Program-made: the position numbers and the translations under genes | Assembly: GCA_902468045.1 (NCBI GenBank) | Contig: CABQXG010000014.1 | Coordinates: forward strand, 1-12,235 | Direction: 5' to 3' | From: an uncultured Collinsella sp. | GTDB lineage: Bacteria > Actinomycetota > Coriobacteriia > Coriobacteriales > Coriobacteriaceae | DNA length: 12,235 nucleotides | In this document: positions 6,156 through 12,235 of the stretch, piece by piece | How the letters are laid out: every line of letters begins with the position of its first letter | How positions within the stretch are numbered: the first letter of the stretch is position 1 | The notes under the pieces: model-generated | The model's database searches: none | Seen by the model: only the letters and a program-made list of their open reading frames with translations | Told to the model about the DNA's origin: nothing

Positions 6156-6171
6156 AGGTGAACGTTCACCT
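6156..6171. promoter_or_regulatory. Perfect 16-bp palindrome, probable operator
   Basis: AGGTGAACGTTCACCT is fully self-complementary. It lies between the divergent YczE-like and GntR-type genes, about 17 bases upstream of the minus-strand -35 candidate. The core TGAACGTTCA resembles operators of TetR-type repressors more than the GTnnnAC half-sites of FadR-type GntR proteins, so the cognate regulator is unknown. Confidence 0.55.
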
Positions 6172-6194
6172 AATCGCAATAACTCGTTGGCTGT

Positions 6195-6261
6195 AGTTAC
6201 GGTGGAATAGTTCCTGTTTTTGCTGCTGAAGGCCTTGAGCAGGAACTATTCCACCGCAACT
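6195..6261. repeat. Long inverted repeat upstream of the GntR gene
   Basis: Arms of 22 bases, 6195-6216 (AGTTACGGTGGAATAGTTCCTG) and 6240-6261, match at 21 positions around a 23-base loop. The outer part, TTrCGGTGrAATAG, is shared with the repeat at 7040-7110 on the other side of the gene, while the inner part differs. It looks like a member of a dispersed palindromic repeat family (REP/MITE-like). Confidence 0.75.
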
Positions 6262-6334
6262 TATGAGGGGGCGGGGGATGCGATAGTATTGCATGGTGGT
6301 ATTCGACAAACCGTGGGCTTCATCCGAGGGCTTT

Positions 6335-7027
6335 ATGGAACAACACCAGCATTATCAGAGCCTGCAAGACCAGGCATACAACGCATTGCGCTCCAAGATC
6401 ATCTATGCCGAGCTCAAGCCCGGCACGCGCCTTTCGGCGATTGGTCTGGAAAAGGAGACGGGAATCGGGCGCACGCCCATTCGCGAGTCCTTTGTACGCC
6501 TGCGTGAGCAGGAGCTGGTGGAAACGCGCCCCAAAAGCGGCACCTACGTCTCTAAGATCAGCATGGAACACGCCGAGAACGCCTGCTTTTTGCGCGAGAA
6601 ACTCGAGAGAAGCGTGCTTATTAAATGCTGTTCGGCCGCCACGCCCGAGCAAAAGCATCGGCTCGAGCAGATTCTTGCCGAGTCCGAGTCGCTCGACCAT
6701 AGCGAAACGCGTCGCTTTTTCGATCTGGACAACCTGTTCCATGAGACGTGTTTTGAGATTGCCGGCCGCCACATGTTGTGGGATTGGATGAAGAGCGTCA
6801 ATACGCATTTTGAGCGATACAACTGGTTGCGTATGGTCTCTCAGGATCTGGATTGGGAGCCGATTCGTCGGCAGCATCGCCGAATTCTCGAGGCCATTAA
6901 AAAGGGCGATACCGACACGGCGAGCTATCTGGCCGAGACACACCTGCACCTGATGCCCGAAGAGCAAGGTCCGGTTATCGCCTTGCATCCCGACTATTTT
7001 GAGCTGTCCAAAGACTCGGCCATCTAA
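6335..7027 (+). CDS. GntR-family transcriptional regulator, FCD (FadR) subfamily
   Basis: A 230-residue DNA-binding regulator. Residues ~9-73 form the winged helix, with the GntR signature LKPGTRLSAIGLEKETGIGRTPIRESFVRL and the wing ETRPKSGTYV. Residues ~80-205 form the all-helical FCD ligand domain. Its usual metal or ligand residues appear as D-x-x-x-x-H in FDLDNLFHETC, His in RRQHRRILEAI, and His in AETHLHL. FCD regulators sense carboxylic acids or similar metabolites; the ligand is not readable here. I prefer the ATG at 6335 (GAGGG six to ten bases before it) because the family starts close to the YxxLRxxI helix. The in-frame ATG at 6293 would add 14 residues and has a poor RBS. No metabolic gene is adjacent on the same strand, so its target is unclear; it may control the divergent YczE-like gene. 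Confidence 0.9.
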   Translation: MEQHQHYQSLQDQAYNALRSKIIYAELKPGTRLSAIGLEKETGIGRTPIRESFVRLREQELVETRPKSGTYVSKISMEHAENACFLREKLERSVLIKCCSAATPEQKHRLEQILAESESLDHSETRRFFDLDNLFHETCFEIAGRHMLWDWMKSVNTHFERYNWLRMVSQDLDWEPIRRQHRRILEAIKKGDTDTASYLAETHLHLMPEEQGPVIALHPDYFELSKDSAI

Positions 7028-7039
7028 TCAATCCCCATA

Positions 7040-7110
7040 TAAGTTGCGGTGAAATAGGGACTGTTTTGCGGCTTTAGATGCATAAACAGTCCCTATTTCA
7101 CCGCAACTTA
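7040..7110. repeat. Perfect 27-bp inverted repeat between convergent genes
   Basis: The arms 7040-7066 and 7084-7110 are perfect reverse complements (TAAGTTGCGGTGAAATAGGG and seven more bases) around a 17-base loop. It fills the gap between the stop of the GntR gene (7027) and the stop of the lipid kinase gene (7118), so in RNA it could end transcription from both sides, though T-runs are short. It is a relative of the repeat at 6195-6261. Confidence 0.85.
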
Positions 7111-7117
7111 GGTGGGG

Positions 7118-8080
7118 TTAGCGGGTGGGATGCCAGACGTGGAGGACGCCGGCAAGGATGTCGACCTCGATGCGCGAGGCGACAACGGGCTCGCCGTCGG
7201 CCTGGATGGGGTAGTCGGGCTCCTCAAAAGTGAGCTCGGCATGGCGGCAGCGGCGCATACGAACCGGCGGCAACTTGGTATGGTGACCGTCCTTGGCCGA
7301 AAGGAACATAGGCAGGGCAACCGCGCGAGGGACGGGGCCACAGGCGTAGCAGACGTCGAGTGCACCGTCACAGGGGTCGGCATCGGGGCAGATGCGATAG
7401 CCCGAGCCATAGGTAGGACCCAGCTGAATTGCCATGATGATCGCCCGCACGCGCTCGGCGGGCGCGCCATCAAAGCTGATGGTCATGGGGTAGTTGCGAT
7501 AGCGCAGGCCAAACTGCTCAAGTCCCGATAGGGTGTAGAGCGGAGCGCCGGCGAGGCCCGTCTTTTTGCGCAGCTCGGTGGTGCCCAGGCCGATGGCGGC
7601 ATCGATGCCGACCGAGAGCGTCTGGTCGTAGTACTCAACGGTAGCCTCGCCGCTGCCGCTCGCAGGGCTCCACGAGCGAATGCGCCCGATGTCCTGACGC
7701 TGCAGCTCGCAGGTGAGCAGCGCGCCAAAATCCTTACCGGAGAAATCGTCGATGCCGAGCGTTTGGGCAAAATCGTTGCCAGAGCCCACGGGTAGGATGG
7801 CAAGAGCGGGGCGGGTGTCCTCCTCTTGCGTCATAAGCCCGTTGACGACCTCGTGAATCACGCCGTCGCCGCCAAGGGCGATAACGGTGCGATAGCCCTG
7901 GGCCTGTGCGGCCAGCTCCTTGGCGTGTCCCATGCGCTCGGTTAGCACCAAGTCAAACTGGGATGCGCGTGCAGTCATGTCCAAAAAGCGTTGCAGGCGC
8001 TCGGCAACTTCGTGCGCCGCACCCGACTGGGCGGCTGGGTTGGCGATGATGAGCGTGCGGCCAAAATCAGTTGCGTGCAT
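7118..8080 (-). CDS. Diacylglycerol kinase-like lipid kinase (YegS/DagK family)
   Basis: A 320-residue cytosolic or membrane-associated kinase that would phosphorylate diacylglycerol or a related lipid with ATP. The N-terminus shows the family order: IIANPAAQSG (residues 11-20), the nucleotide-binding GGDGVIHEVVNGL (70-82) and PVGSGNDFA (97-105). The C-terminal beta-rich lobe ends with IQADGEPV, the usual DGE near the end of the family. I chose the ATG at 8080 (GGGAG eight bases before it, and homology begins there). A GTG at 8152 in frame would add 24 residues unlike the family and has no RBS. It lies 87 bases after the CLC gene on the same strand, possibly one transcript. Bacterial members recycle diacylglycerol from lipoteichoic acid or polar-lipid turnover; the exact substrate here is inference. 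Confidence 0.9.
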   Translation of the reverse strand: MHATDFGRTLIIANPAAQSGAAHEVAERLQRFLDMTARASQFDLVLTERMGHAKELAAQAQGYRTVIALGGDGVIHEVVNGLMTQEEDTRPALAILPVGSGNDFAQTLGIDDFSGKDFGALLTCELQRQDIGRIRSWSPASGSGEATVEYYDQTLSVGIDAAIGLGTTELRKKTGLAGAPLYTLSGLEQFGLRYRNYPMTISFDGAPAERVRAIIMAIQLGPTYGSGYRICPDADPCDGALDVCYACGPVPRAVALPMFLSAKDGHHTKLPPVRMRRCRHAELTFEEPDYPIQADGEPVVASRIEVDILAGVLHVWHPTR

Positions 8081-8167
8081 GGGGCGACTCCCGGCGTATG
8101 ACGTGACGGTGCGGTCGCGCTCAGGTCGAATTGCTCCCGATTGTGGCTGCACGTCGAATACTTACGT

Positions 8168-9589
8168 CTACTCTATCAGGTCGTTGTGGCGCTCGATAGC
8201 ATCCGCTACCGTACCGCCCTCATCCACAATAAGCGAACGGCGCTTGGGCGAGATGATGCGCTGGGCGGGGTACACGCCGCGGTGTCCGGCAGTTAGGTAG
8301 CTGATAAAGGCCACGATGACAAAGAACCCGGCTGCCGTGCCGTGGAACAGGTCGATGGCCATCATGCAGGTGGTGATGGGCACGTTGAGGCCGGCACAGA
8401 ACACGCCGAGCATGCCGAGAGCCGCCAGAAAACTGGGGTCGATTCCGACGAGGCAACCGATCCAGCCGCCGAGCGCCGCACCGATGCCAAACAGGGGCGT
8501 GACCTCGCCGCCTTGGAAGCCCGCACCCAGGGTAAGCGCTGTGACGACCAACTTGATGGCTGCGTCTGCCAGGGTGGTGTTGCCGGCAAATCCGGCGCCG
8601 GAAAGCCACGTGGAAAGGCCGGCGTAGTCCCAGGCGTCGAGAAGGGCATAGGCGGCCAAAACCACGAGTGCGCCTATGAGTGCGCGAACGAGGTAATTGG
8701 TGATAAAGCGACCGTACAGGCTCTTGACGGTTCGAACTGACCAGGCAAAGAGGCGTGCCGTCAGACCGAAGATAATGGCGCTGATAACAACGATGACAAC
8801 CGTCCGTGGTGTCATGTTGGGAACGCTGGCGATAACATTCGCCTCGTACTCGGTACCCAGGGCGAGTGATGTAAAGTAGCCGGTAAACGAGGCGACCAGG
8901 CAGTAGATGCCCGCGGTGTAGTCGATCTTGCCGATAAAGCACATCTCCATGCCAAAGAAAGCCCCGGCAAGGGGCGAGCCGAATACGGCGCCAAAGGCCG
9001 ACGAGATGCCGGCGAGCATGAGGTCGTGGTGGTCATGCTTTTTGAGGTGGGCGAGGCTCGAGATGTTGCTGGCGATGGTGCCGCCAATCTGAACCGCGGC
9101 TCCCTCGCGACCGGCCGATCCACCCGTTAGGTGCGTGAGCGTGGAGCAGACGAAGGTGAGGACGGCCATGCGCATATGGATGAGGCGTGTGCCCAGAGCG
9201 GAGTCAATGACCAGGTTGTTACCGCGTTTGGCGGCAAGACCGTGGTTTTTGTACACCCATGCGGTGGCAACGCCCACAACGGGAAGCAGTGCGTAAATCC
9301 ACGCATGGTGCTCGCGATAGTCGGTGGCGATATTCAGCGAGGCCAAAAACGCCCAAGCGGCAACGCCCATGGCGAGCGAGACAATGACGACGAGCGCGAG
9401 CAACTTGGCGCTCGCGAGTAGGTTGCGGGCGTTGCGGCGCGTGTCGGCAGCCAAGAGATGCTCGGAGCGGGTAAGTTGATGCCTGCCTGCCGTGATGAAG
9501 TCGTTCAGGGAGAAAAAGCCGCCATCGTCGAGCGGCTGGGAATGATCCTGCGTTTCGTTTGCGCTTTCGGTTTTGTCGTTATGAGCCAT
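8168..9589 (-). CDS. CLC-family anion channel/antiporter, possibly fluoride type
   Basis: A 473-residue membrane protein with the CLC fold: about 60 hydrophilic residues, then many helices. The gating-Glu motif is GGSAGREGAAVQ (Glu162). The other anion-site motifs differ from chloride CLCs: where GSGIP is expected stands RGNNLVID (122-129), and the GxFxP position reads GFQGGEVTPLFGIGA (about 365-380). These variants recall the CLC-F branch of fluoride/proton antiporters, so the substrate could be fluoride; this is a recollection of motifs, not a test. I chose the ATG at 9589 (AAGAGGAA six bases before it) over the in-frame codon at 9616. A -10 TATAAT stands at 9624-9619 (minus strand). The lipid kinase gene follows on the same strand. 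Confidence 0.9.
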   Translation of the reverse strand: MAHNDKTESANETQDHSQPLDDGGFFSLNDFITAGRHQLTRSEHLLAADTRRNARNLLASAKLLALVVIVSLAMGVAAWAFLASLNIATDYREHHAWIYALLPVVGVATAWVYKNHGLAAKRGNNLVIDSALGTRLIHMRMAVLTFVCSTLTHLTGGSAGREGAAVQIGGTIASNISSLAHLKKHDHHDLMLAGISSAFGAVFGSPLAGAFFGMEMCFIGKIDYTAGIYCLVASFTGYFTSLALGTEYEANVIASVPNMTPRTVVIVVISAIIFGLTARLFAWSVRTVKSLYGRFITNYLVRALIGALVVLAAYALLDAWDYAGLSTWLSGAGFAGNTTLADAAIKLVVTALTLGAGFQGGEVTPLFGIGAALGGWIGCLVGIDPSFLAALGMLGVFCAGLNVPITTCMMAIDLFHGTAAGFFVIVAFISYLTAGHRGVYPAQRIISPKRRSLIVDEGGTVADAIERHNDLIE

Positions 9590-9616
9590 ACGTTCCTCTT
9601 TTAGGTTGCAACGCAA

Positions 9617-9799
9617 GCATTATAAAACGCGGTAAACGCGACGAGCCGGTGGGTTGGTTTCCATTCTGTTTCGCGGCCTACAACCGACAGGTGTATTTGC
9701 GGGTACAGGCCGAGTCGCGGTCGTGCGTCGGGGGATTATACTGAGACAAGCATAAAGAATCGGCGCCCCTGTTGTGCGCCGTGACATTAAGAGGTGCAT
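9617..9799. promoter_or_regulatory. Divergent promoter region between the CLC gene and moeA
   Basis: TATAAT (minus, 9624-9619) lies 30 bases before the CLC start. TATACT (plus, 9737-9742) lies about 58 bases before moeA and overlaps a second minus-strand TATAAT (9740-9735). None has a good -35 partner. A CGGCGC/GCGCCG stem (9761-9781) stands in the moeA leader. I see no fluoride-riboswitch-like sequence here. Confidence 0.35.
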
Positions 9800-11062
9800 A
9801 TGGCAGAGAAACTCATTCCGCTGGATGACGCACAGTCGATTGTCCTGTCGCACGTTGCTCCGACCGATCTCGTTGAGATTCCCGTGTGGCAGGCCGCCGG
9901 TCTTCCCTTGGCCGAGGACGCGGTGGCCGATATCGACATCTCGCCGTTTGCCAACAGCGCTATGGACGGATATGCCGTGCGCTCGGCGGACTTGGCGCAG
10001 GCATCTGGCGAGGCACCGGTGACGCTCGACGTTATCGGACACGAGGCCGCGGGCCATGTGTTTGAGGGCGCTATCGGCGCGGGCGAGGCGGTCCGCATTA
10101 TGACAGGCGCGCCGGTGCCCGAAGGTGCCGACGCCGTGGTGAAACACGAGATCGTCGATGTGCTCGACGGCGATGGCAACGAGGGCTCGCACGTTCGCTT
10201 CTCGGCGCCGGCCAAGGTAGGGGAGAACGTTCGCTCGGCTGCTGAGGAAGCCCATGCCGGCGACGTCGTGATGCGCGCTGGCGAGGTTGTGGCTCCGGCC
10301 GGCGCGGGTCTGCTGGCGAGCGCCGGATACGCGAGCGTGAAGATGCACGCTGCCCCGCGTGTGGGCATCATCTCGCTGGGCACGGAACTGGTCGCACCGA
10401 GTAAGGTGCCGGCGCGTGGTCAGATTCGCGATTCCAACTCCTCGGCGCTGATGGCCGAGGCACTCGATGCCGGCGCCGAGCCCGTGTTCTACGGCATCGC
10501 GCCCGATGATGAGCAGGCGATTGCCGAGCTGGTACATCGCGCCACGCGAGAGTGCGATTTTGTCATTACGAGCGGTGGCGCCTCGGCGGGCGATTACGAT
10601 TTCGTGACGGCGCTCGTCCGGCGCGAGGGCGAGGTACTGTTTGACCGCATCTCGATGCGCCCCGGCAAGGCCATCACGTTTGGCTTGCTCGGGGGTAAGC
10701 CCTACCTGGGGCTTTCGGGCAACCCGGCCGCGGCGTATGTGGGCTTTGAGATGCTCGCCCGCCCGGCGATCCGCAAGATGCGCGGCTTTGCCGAGGGTGC
10801 GCGTCCCGTGCAACAGGCGACGCTCACACACGGCGTGAAAAAGCGACAGCATCGCCGCTTCTTCGATCGCGCCACGGTTTTGCGCGACCCCGAGACCGGT
10901 GAGTTGTTGGTGACCGAGGCCAAGACGCAGAATTCGGCGCTGCTCGGCACAATGCAGCGGGCCAACTGCCTGCTGCGTATTGACGAAGGTCCGTGCGAGC
11001 TCAAGGCGGGCGACGTGGTGGATGTCGTGCGTGTCGACCTGCCTGAGGGCGCGGTGCTATAG
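9800..11062 (+). CDS. moeA: MoeA, molybdopterin molybdenumtransferase
   Basis: A 420-residue cytosolic enzyme that inserts molybdate into adenylylated molybdopterin, the last step of molybdenum cofactor synthesis. Its family signatures are in order: SAMDGYAV (53-60), RIMTGAPVPEGAD (near 95-107), GIISLGTEL (near 190) opening the MoCF domain, TSGGASAGDYDF (near 255-266), MRPGKAITFG, and LSGNPAAAYVGFE near 305. The C-terminal beta domain follows. The length is that of full MoeA. The start is the ATG at 9800, five bases after AAGAGG; the GTG at 9794 lies inside that RBS. The stop overlaps the AGGAGG of the next gene, so the pair is one operon. Together with modA downstream it forms a molybdenum block. 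Confidence 0.97.
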   Translation: MAEKLIPLDDAQSIVLSHVAPTDLVEIPVWQAAGLPLAEDAVADIDISPFANSAMDGYAVRSADLAQASGEAPVTLDVIGHEAAGHVFEGAIGAGEAVRIMTGAPVPEGADAVVKHEIVDVLDGDGNEGSHVRFSAPAKVGENVRSAAEEAHAGDVVMRAGEVVAPAGAGLLASAGYASVKMHAAPRVGIISLGTELVAPSKVPARGQIRDSNSSALMAEALDAGAEPVFYGIAPDDEQAIAELVHRATRECDFVITSGGASAGDYDFVTALVRREGEVLFDRISMRPGKAITFGLLGGKPYLGLSGNPAAAYVGFEMLARPAIRKMRGFAEGARPVQQATLTHGVKKRQHRRFFDRATVLRDPETGELLVTEAKTQNSALLGTMQRANCLLRIDEGPCELKAGDVVDVVRVDLPEGAVL

Positions 11063-11072
11063 GAGGAATGTT

Positions 11073-11552
11073 ATGGAGCTGAAGATTTCGATTGTGACGT
11101 GCTCGGATACGCGCGATCTTGCCCAGGACGAGGCGGGAGCCGCACTCGAGGAACTTATCGAGGCACAGGGCTGGACGGTCTCCTCACACGTGGTCGTACG
11201 CGACGACGTCAGCGAGATCGGTGATGCCATTGTGGAAGCCGCCGATGAGTGCCACGCCAATGTCGTGCTCACCTGCGGCGGCACGGGGCTTTCGATGCGC
11301 GATGTTACGCCCGAGGCGACGCGTTCCGTCTGCGACCGCGATGTGCCGGGTATTGCAGAGGCAATCCGCGCGTATTCGATGACCAAGACGCGCCGCGCCA
11401 TGCTCTCGCGTGCTATTTGCATGCAACGAGGTCATACACTTGTCGTAAACTTTCCCGGTTCTACGAAGGCCGCCCGCGAAAGCTGGGAGGCCATAGCAGA
11501 CCAGCTGGAGCATGCGGCTCAGATGACAGCGGGCGGCGGACATACCAACTAA
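11073..11552 (+). CDS. mogA: MogA/MoaB-family molybdopterin adenylyltransferase
   Basis: A 159-residue single MoCF-domain protein that activates molybdopterin by adenylylation (Mg-ATP) before metal insertion by MoeA. The visible signatures are the first strand with TCSDTR (9-14), TCGGTGLSMRDVTPEAT (67-83, the GGTG phosphate/pterin loop and the catalytic Asp) and VVNFPGS near the end (the family has LPGS). The start ATG at 11073 has AGGAGG at 11061-11066. The short length and order after moeA support MogA; MoaB proteins are alike in sequence and cannot be fully told apart by eye. A clear terminator follows, so the operon ends here. Confidence 0.92.
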   Translation: MELKISIVTCSDTRDLAQDEAGAALEELIEAQGWTVSSHVVVRDDVSEIGDAIVEAADECHANVVLTCGGTGLSMRDVTPEATRSVCDRDVPGIAEAIRAYSMTKTRRAMLSRAICMQRGHTLVVNFPGSTKAARESWEAIADQLEHAAQMTAGGGHTN

Positions 11553-11566
11553 GCGGTTTACCTGCG

Positions 11567-11602
11567 GCGGGGCGACCTTATCGGTCGCTCCGCTTTTGTT
11601 TT
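11567..11602 (+). terminator. Intrinsic terminator of the moeA-mogA operon
   Basis: Arms 11567-11577 (GCGGGGCGACC) and 11583-11593 pair over 11 bp with one G-T wobble around a 5-base loop, and TTTTGTTTT follows. It lies 14 bases after the stop of the MogA-like gene. Confidence 0.9.
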
Positions 11603-11633
11603 CCGCCGAAGCGACACCGAGGTGCACGGTAAC

Positions 11634-11709
11634 TTGAAACTATATTCTCTGGAGAGAATAATTTCTCATAATCATTATTCGCGCAGAAGTATAATCTGAT
11701 TGCAGATTA
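11634..11709 (+). promoter_or_regulatory. modA promoter with three inverted repeats
   Basis: The promoter has -35 TTGAAA (11634-11639), a 17-bp spacer and -10 AATAAT (11657-11662). An 8-bp-arm dyad TATTCTCTGGAGAGAATA (11643-11660) fills the spacer. A second dyad, GAATAAT/ATTATTC (11656-11680), overlaps the -10. A third, TAATCTGATTGCAGATTA (11692-11709), overlaps another TATAAT (11690-11695). The placement is typical of repressor sites. A molybdate-sensing ModE-like regulator would be the natural guess, but the dyads do not match the E. coli ModE site by eye. Confidence 0.6.
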
Positions 11710-11755
11710 AAGCCCGCGGTAGGGTACCCGGGCACAAGATCCGAAAGGGTTGAAT

Positions 11756-12235
11756 ATGTTCGATATGGTTTCACGCCGCGGTTTTGTCTCGCTTTCTGCT
11801 GCCGCCGGCCTTGGCCTTGCCGGCTGCTCGGGCAACAAGACGTCCGAGCCGACTGGCTCCGATGCCGGTTCTGCTAAGGCATCTTCCAAGAAGGCTGTCG
11901 AGCTGCAGGTCTTCGCTGCTAACTCCCTCGAGAAGGCCCTGCCCGAGGTCCAAGAGCTCTACACCGACCAGACCGGCACCGCCTTTGCCGACACGCAGTT
12001 TAAGGCGTCTGGCGACCTTGTCGAGCAGATGCGCGCCGGTGCCGCCGTCGACGTGCTCATCACGGCTTCCAAGGGCACCATGGATGACGCCGAGGCCGCT
12101 GAGCTCGTCGACACCGACACCCGTGAGGATATGTTCGTCAACGACCTCGTGATCATTCGCGCCGAGGGCTCCGACACCAAGGTCGAGGCCATCGCCGACG
12201 TCGCGAACCTGGACGGTAAGATCGCCATTGGCGAC
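11756..12235 (+). CDS. modA: ModA, molybdate-binding lipoprotein (3'-truncated)
   Basis: The first 160 residues of the solute-binding protein of a molybdate ABC transporter, anchored outside the cytoplasmic membrane. The N-terminus carries a twin-arginine motif, SRRGFVSL (6-13), a short hydrophobic stretch and a lipobox LAGC with Cys24, so it is probably a Tat-exported lipoprotein. The mature part opens with a Ser/Lys-rich linker, then the ModA fold: LQVFAANSLEKALPEV (first strand and oxyanion-binding Ser), FKASGDLVEQMRAGAAVDVLITAS (second binding Ser region) and FVNDLVIIR. The start is the ATG at 11756 with AAAGGG six bases before it; a second ATG at 11765 has no better RBS. The gene runs off the window, and modB/modC are expected beyond. 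Confidence 0.93.
   Translation, partial: MFDMVSRRGFVSLSAAAGLGLAGCSGNKTSEPTGSDAGSAKASSKKAVELQVFAANSLEKALPEVQELYTDQTGTAFADTQFKASGDLVEQMRAGAAVDVLITASKGTMDDAEAAELVDTDTREDMFVNDLVIIRAEGSDTKVEAIADVANLDGKIAIGD

Noticed and set aside
6320..6988. 222-residue minus-strand open frame over the GntR gene
   Set aside because: Shadow; the plus-strand frame has full GntR and FCD signatures.
8081..8152. Longer start (GTG at 8152) for the lipid kinase
   Set aside because: The extra 24 residues are unlike the family and lack an RBS; the ATG at 8080 has GGGAG.
9590..9799. Fluoride riboswitch before the CLC gene
   Set aside because: I looked for the conserved GGnGAUGG start and pseudoknot pattern on the minus strand and found none; the -10 lies only 30 bases before the start.
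9620..10852. 410-residue minus-strand open frame
   Set aside because: It is antisense to moeA, rich in Arg and His with no domain; an artefact of high GC in the opposite strand of a real gene.

Overview
The window is about 60% GC and reads as the chromosome of a Coriobacteriia actinomycete, most likely Collinsella or a close relative. This rests on gene content and style: a Tat-exported ModA lipoprotein beside moeA and a mogA-type gene, a YczE-like membrane protein, GC-ending codons and strong AGGAGG-type ribosome binding sites. It is an inference from protein and codon style; no rRNA gene is present to fix the taxon.

Layout. 2-1468: the C-terminal part of a DHA2-type MFS exporter followed 3 bases later by a two-CBS-domain protein (one operon, + strand). 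1643-1951: a small MGMT-type DNA-repair protein. 2165-3960: the scar of an integrated element. It holds the 3' half of an initiator tRNA-Met gene with its terminator (minus strand), a broken tyrosine integrase (internal deletion, frameshift, lost C-terminus), an unrecognised coding fragment, and an array of imperfect palindromes. 3969-5062 (minus): an Orc/AAA-like ATPase whose first ~40 codons are put out of frame by a run of 8 C, with six 10-bp direct repeats in its promoter region. 5166-5846 (minus): a YczE-like membrane protein with a ~260-nt leader that can fold into several hairpins and ends in a terminator-like stem. 6335-7027 (+): a GntR/FCD regulator bracketed by two related long inverted repeats. 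7118-9589 (minus): a CLC-type anion transporter followed by a YegS/DagK-like lipid kinase. 9800-11552 (+): moeA and a mogA-like gene with a clear terminator. 11756 to the end (+): modA, truncated by the window edge.

How the genes work together. The right end is a molybdenum block: ModA would capture molybdate outside the cell, the MogA-like protein would adenylylate molybdopterin, and MoeA would insert molybdate. The other genes look like independent transcription units. The points most worth a second look are the homopolymer frameshift plus TAATG overlap in the ATPase, its 10-bp repeat promoter, the palindrome array behind it, the structured leader of the YczE-like gene, and the tRNA/integrase scar.
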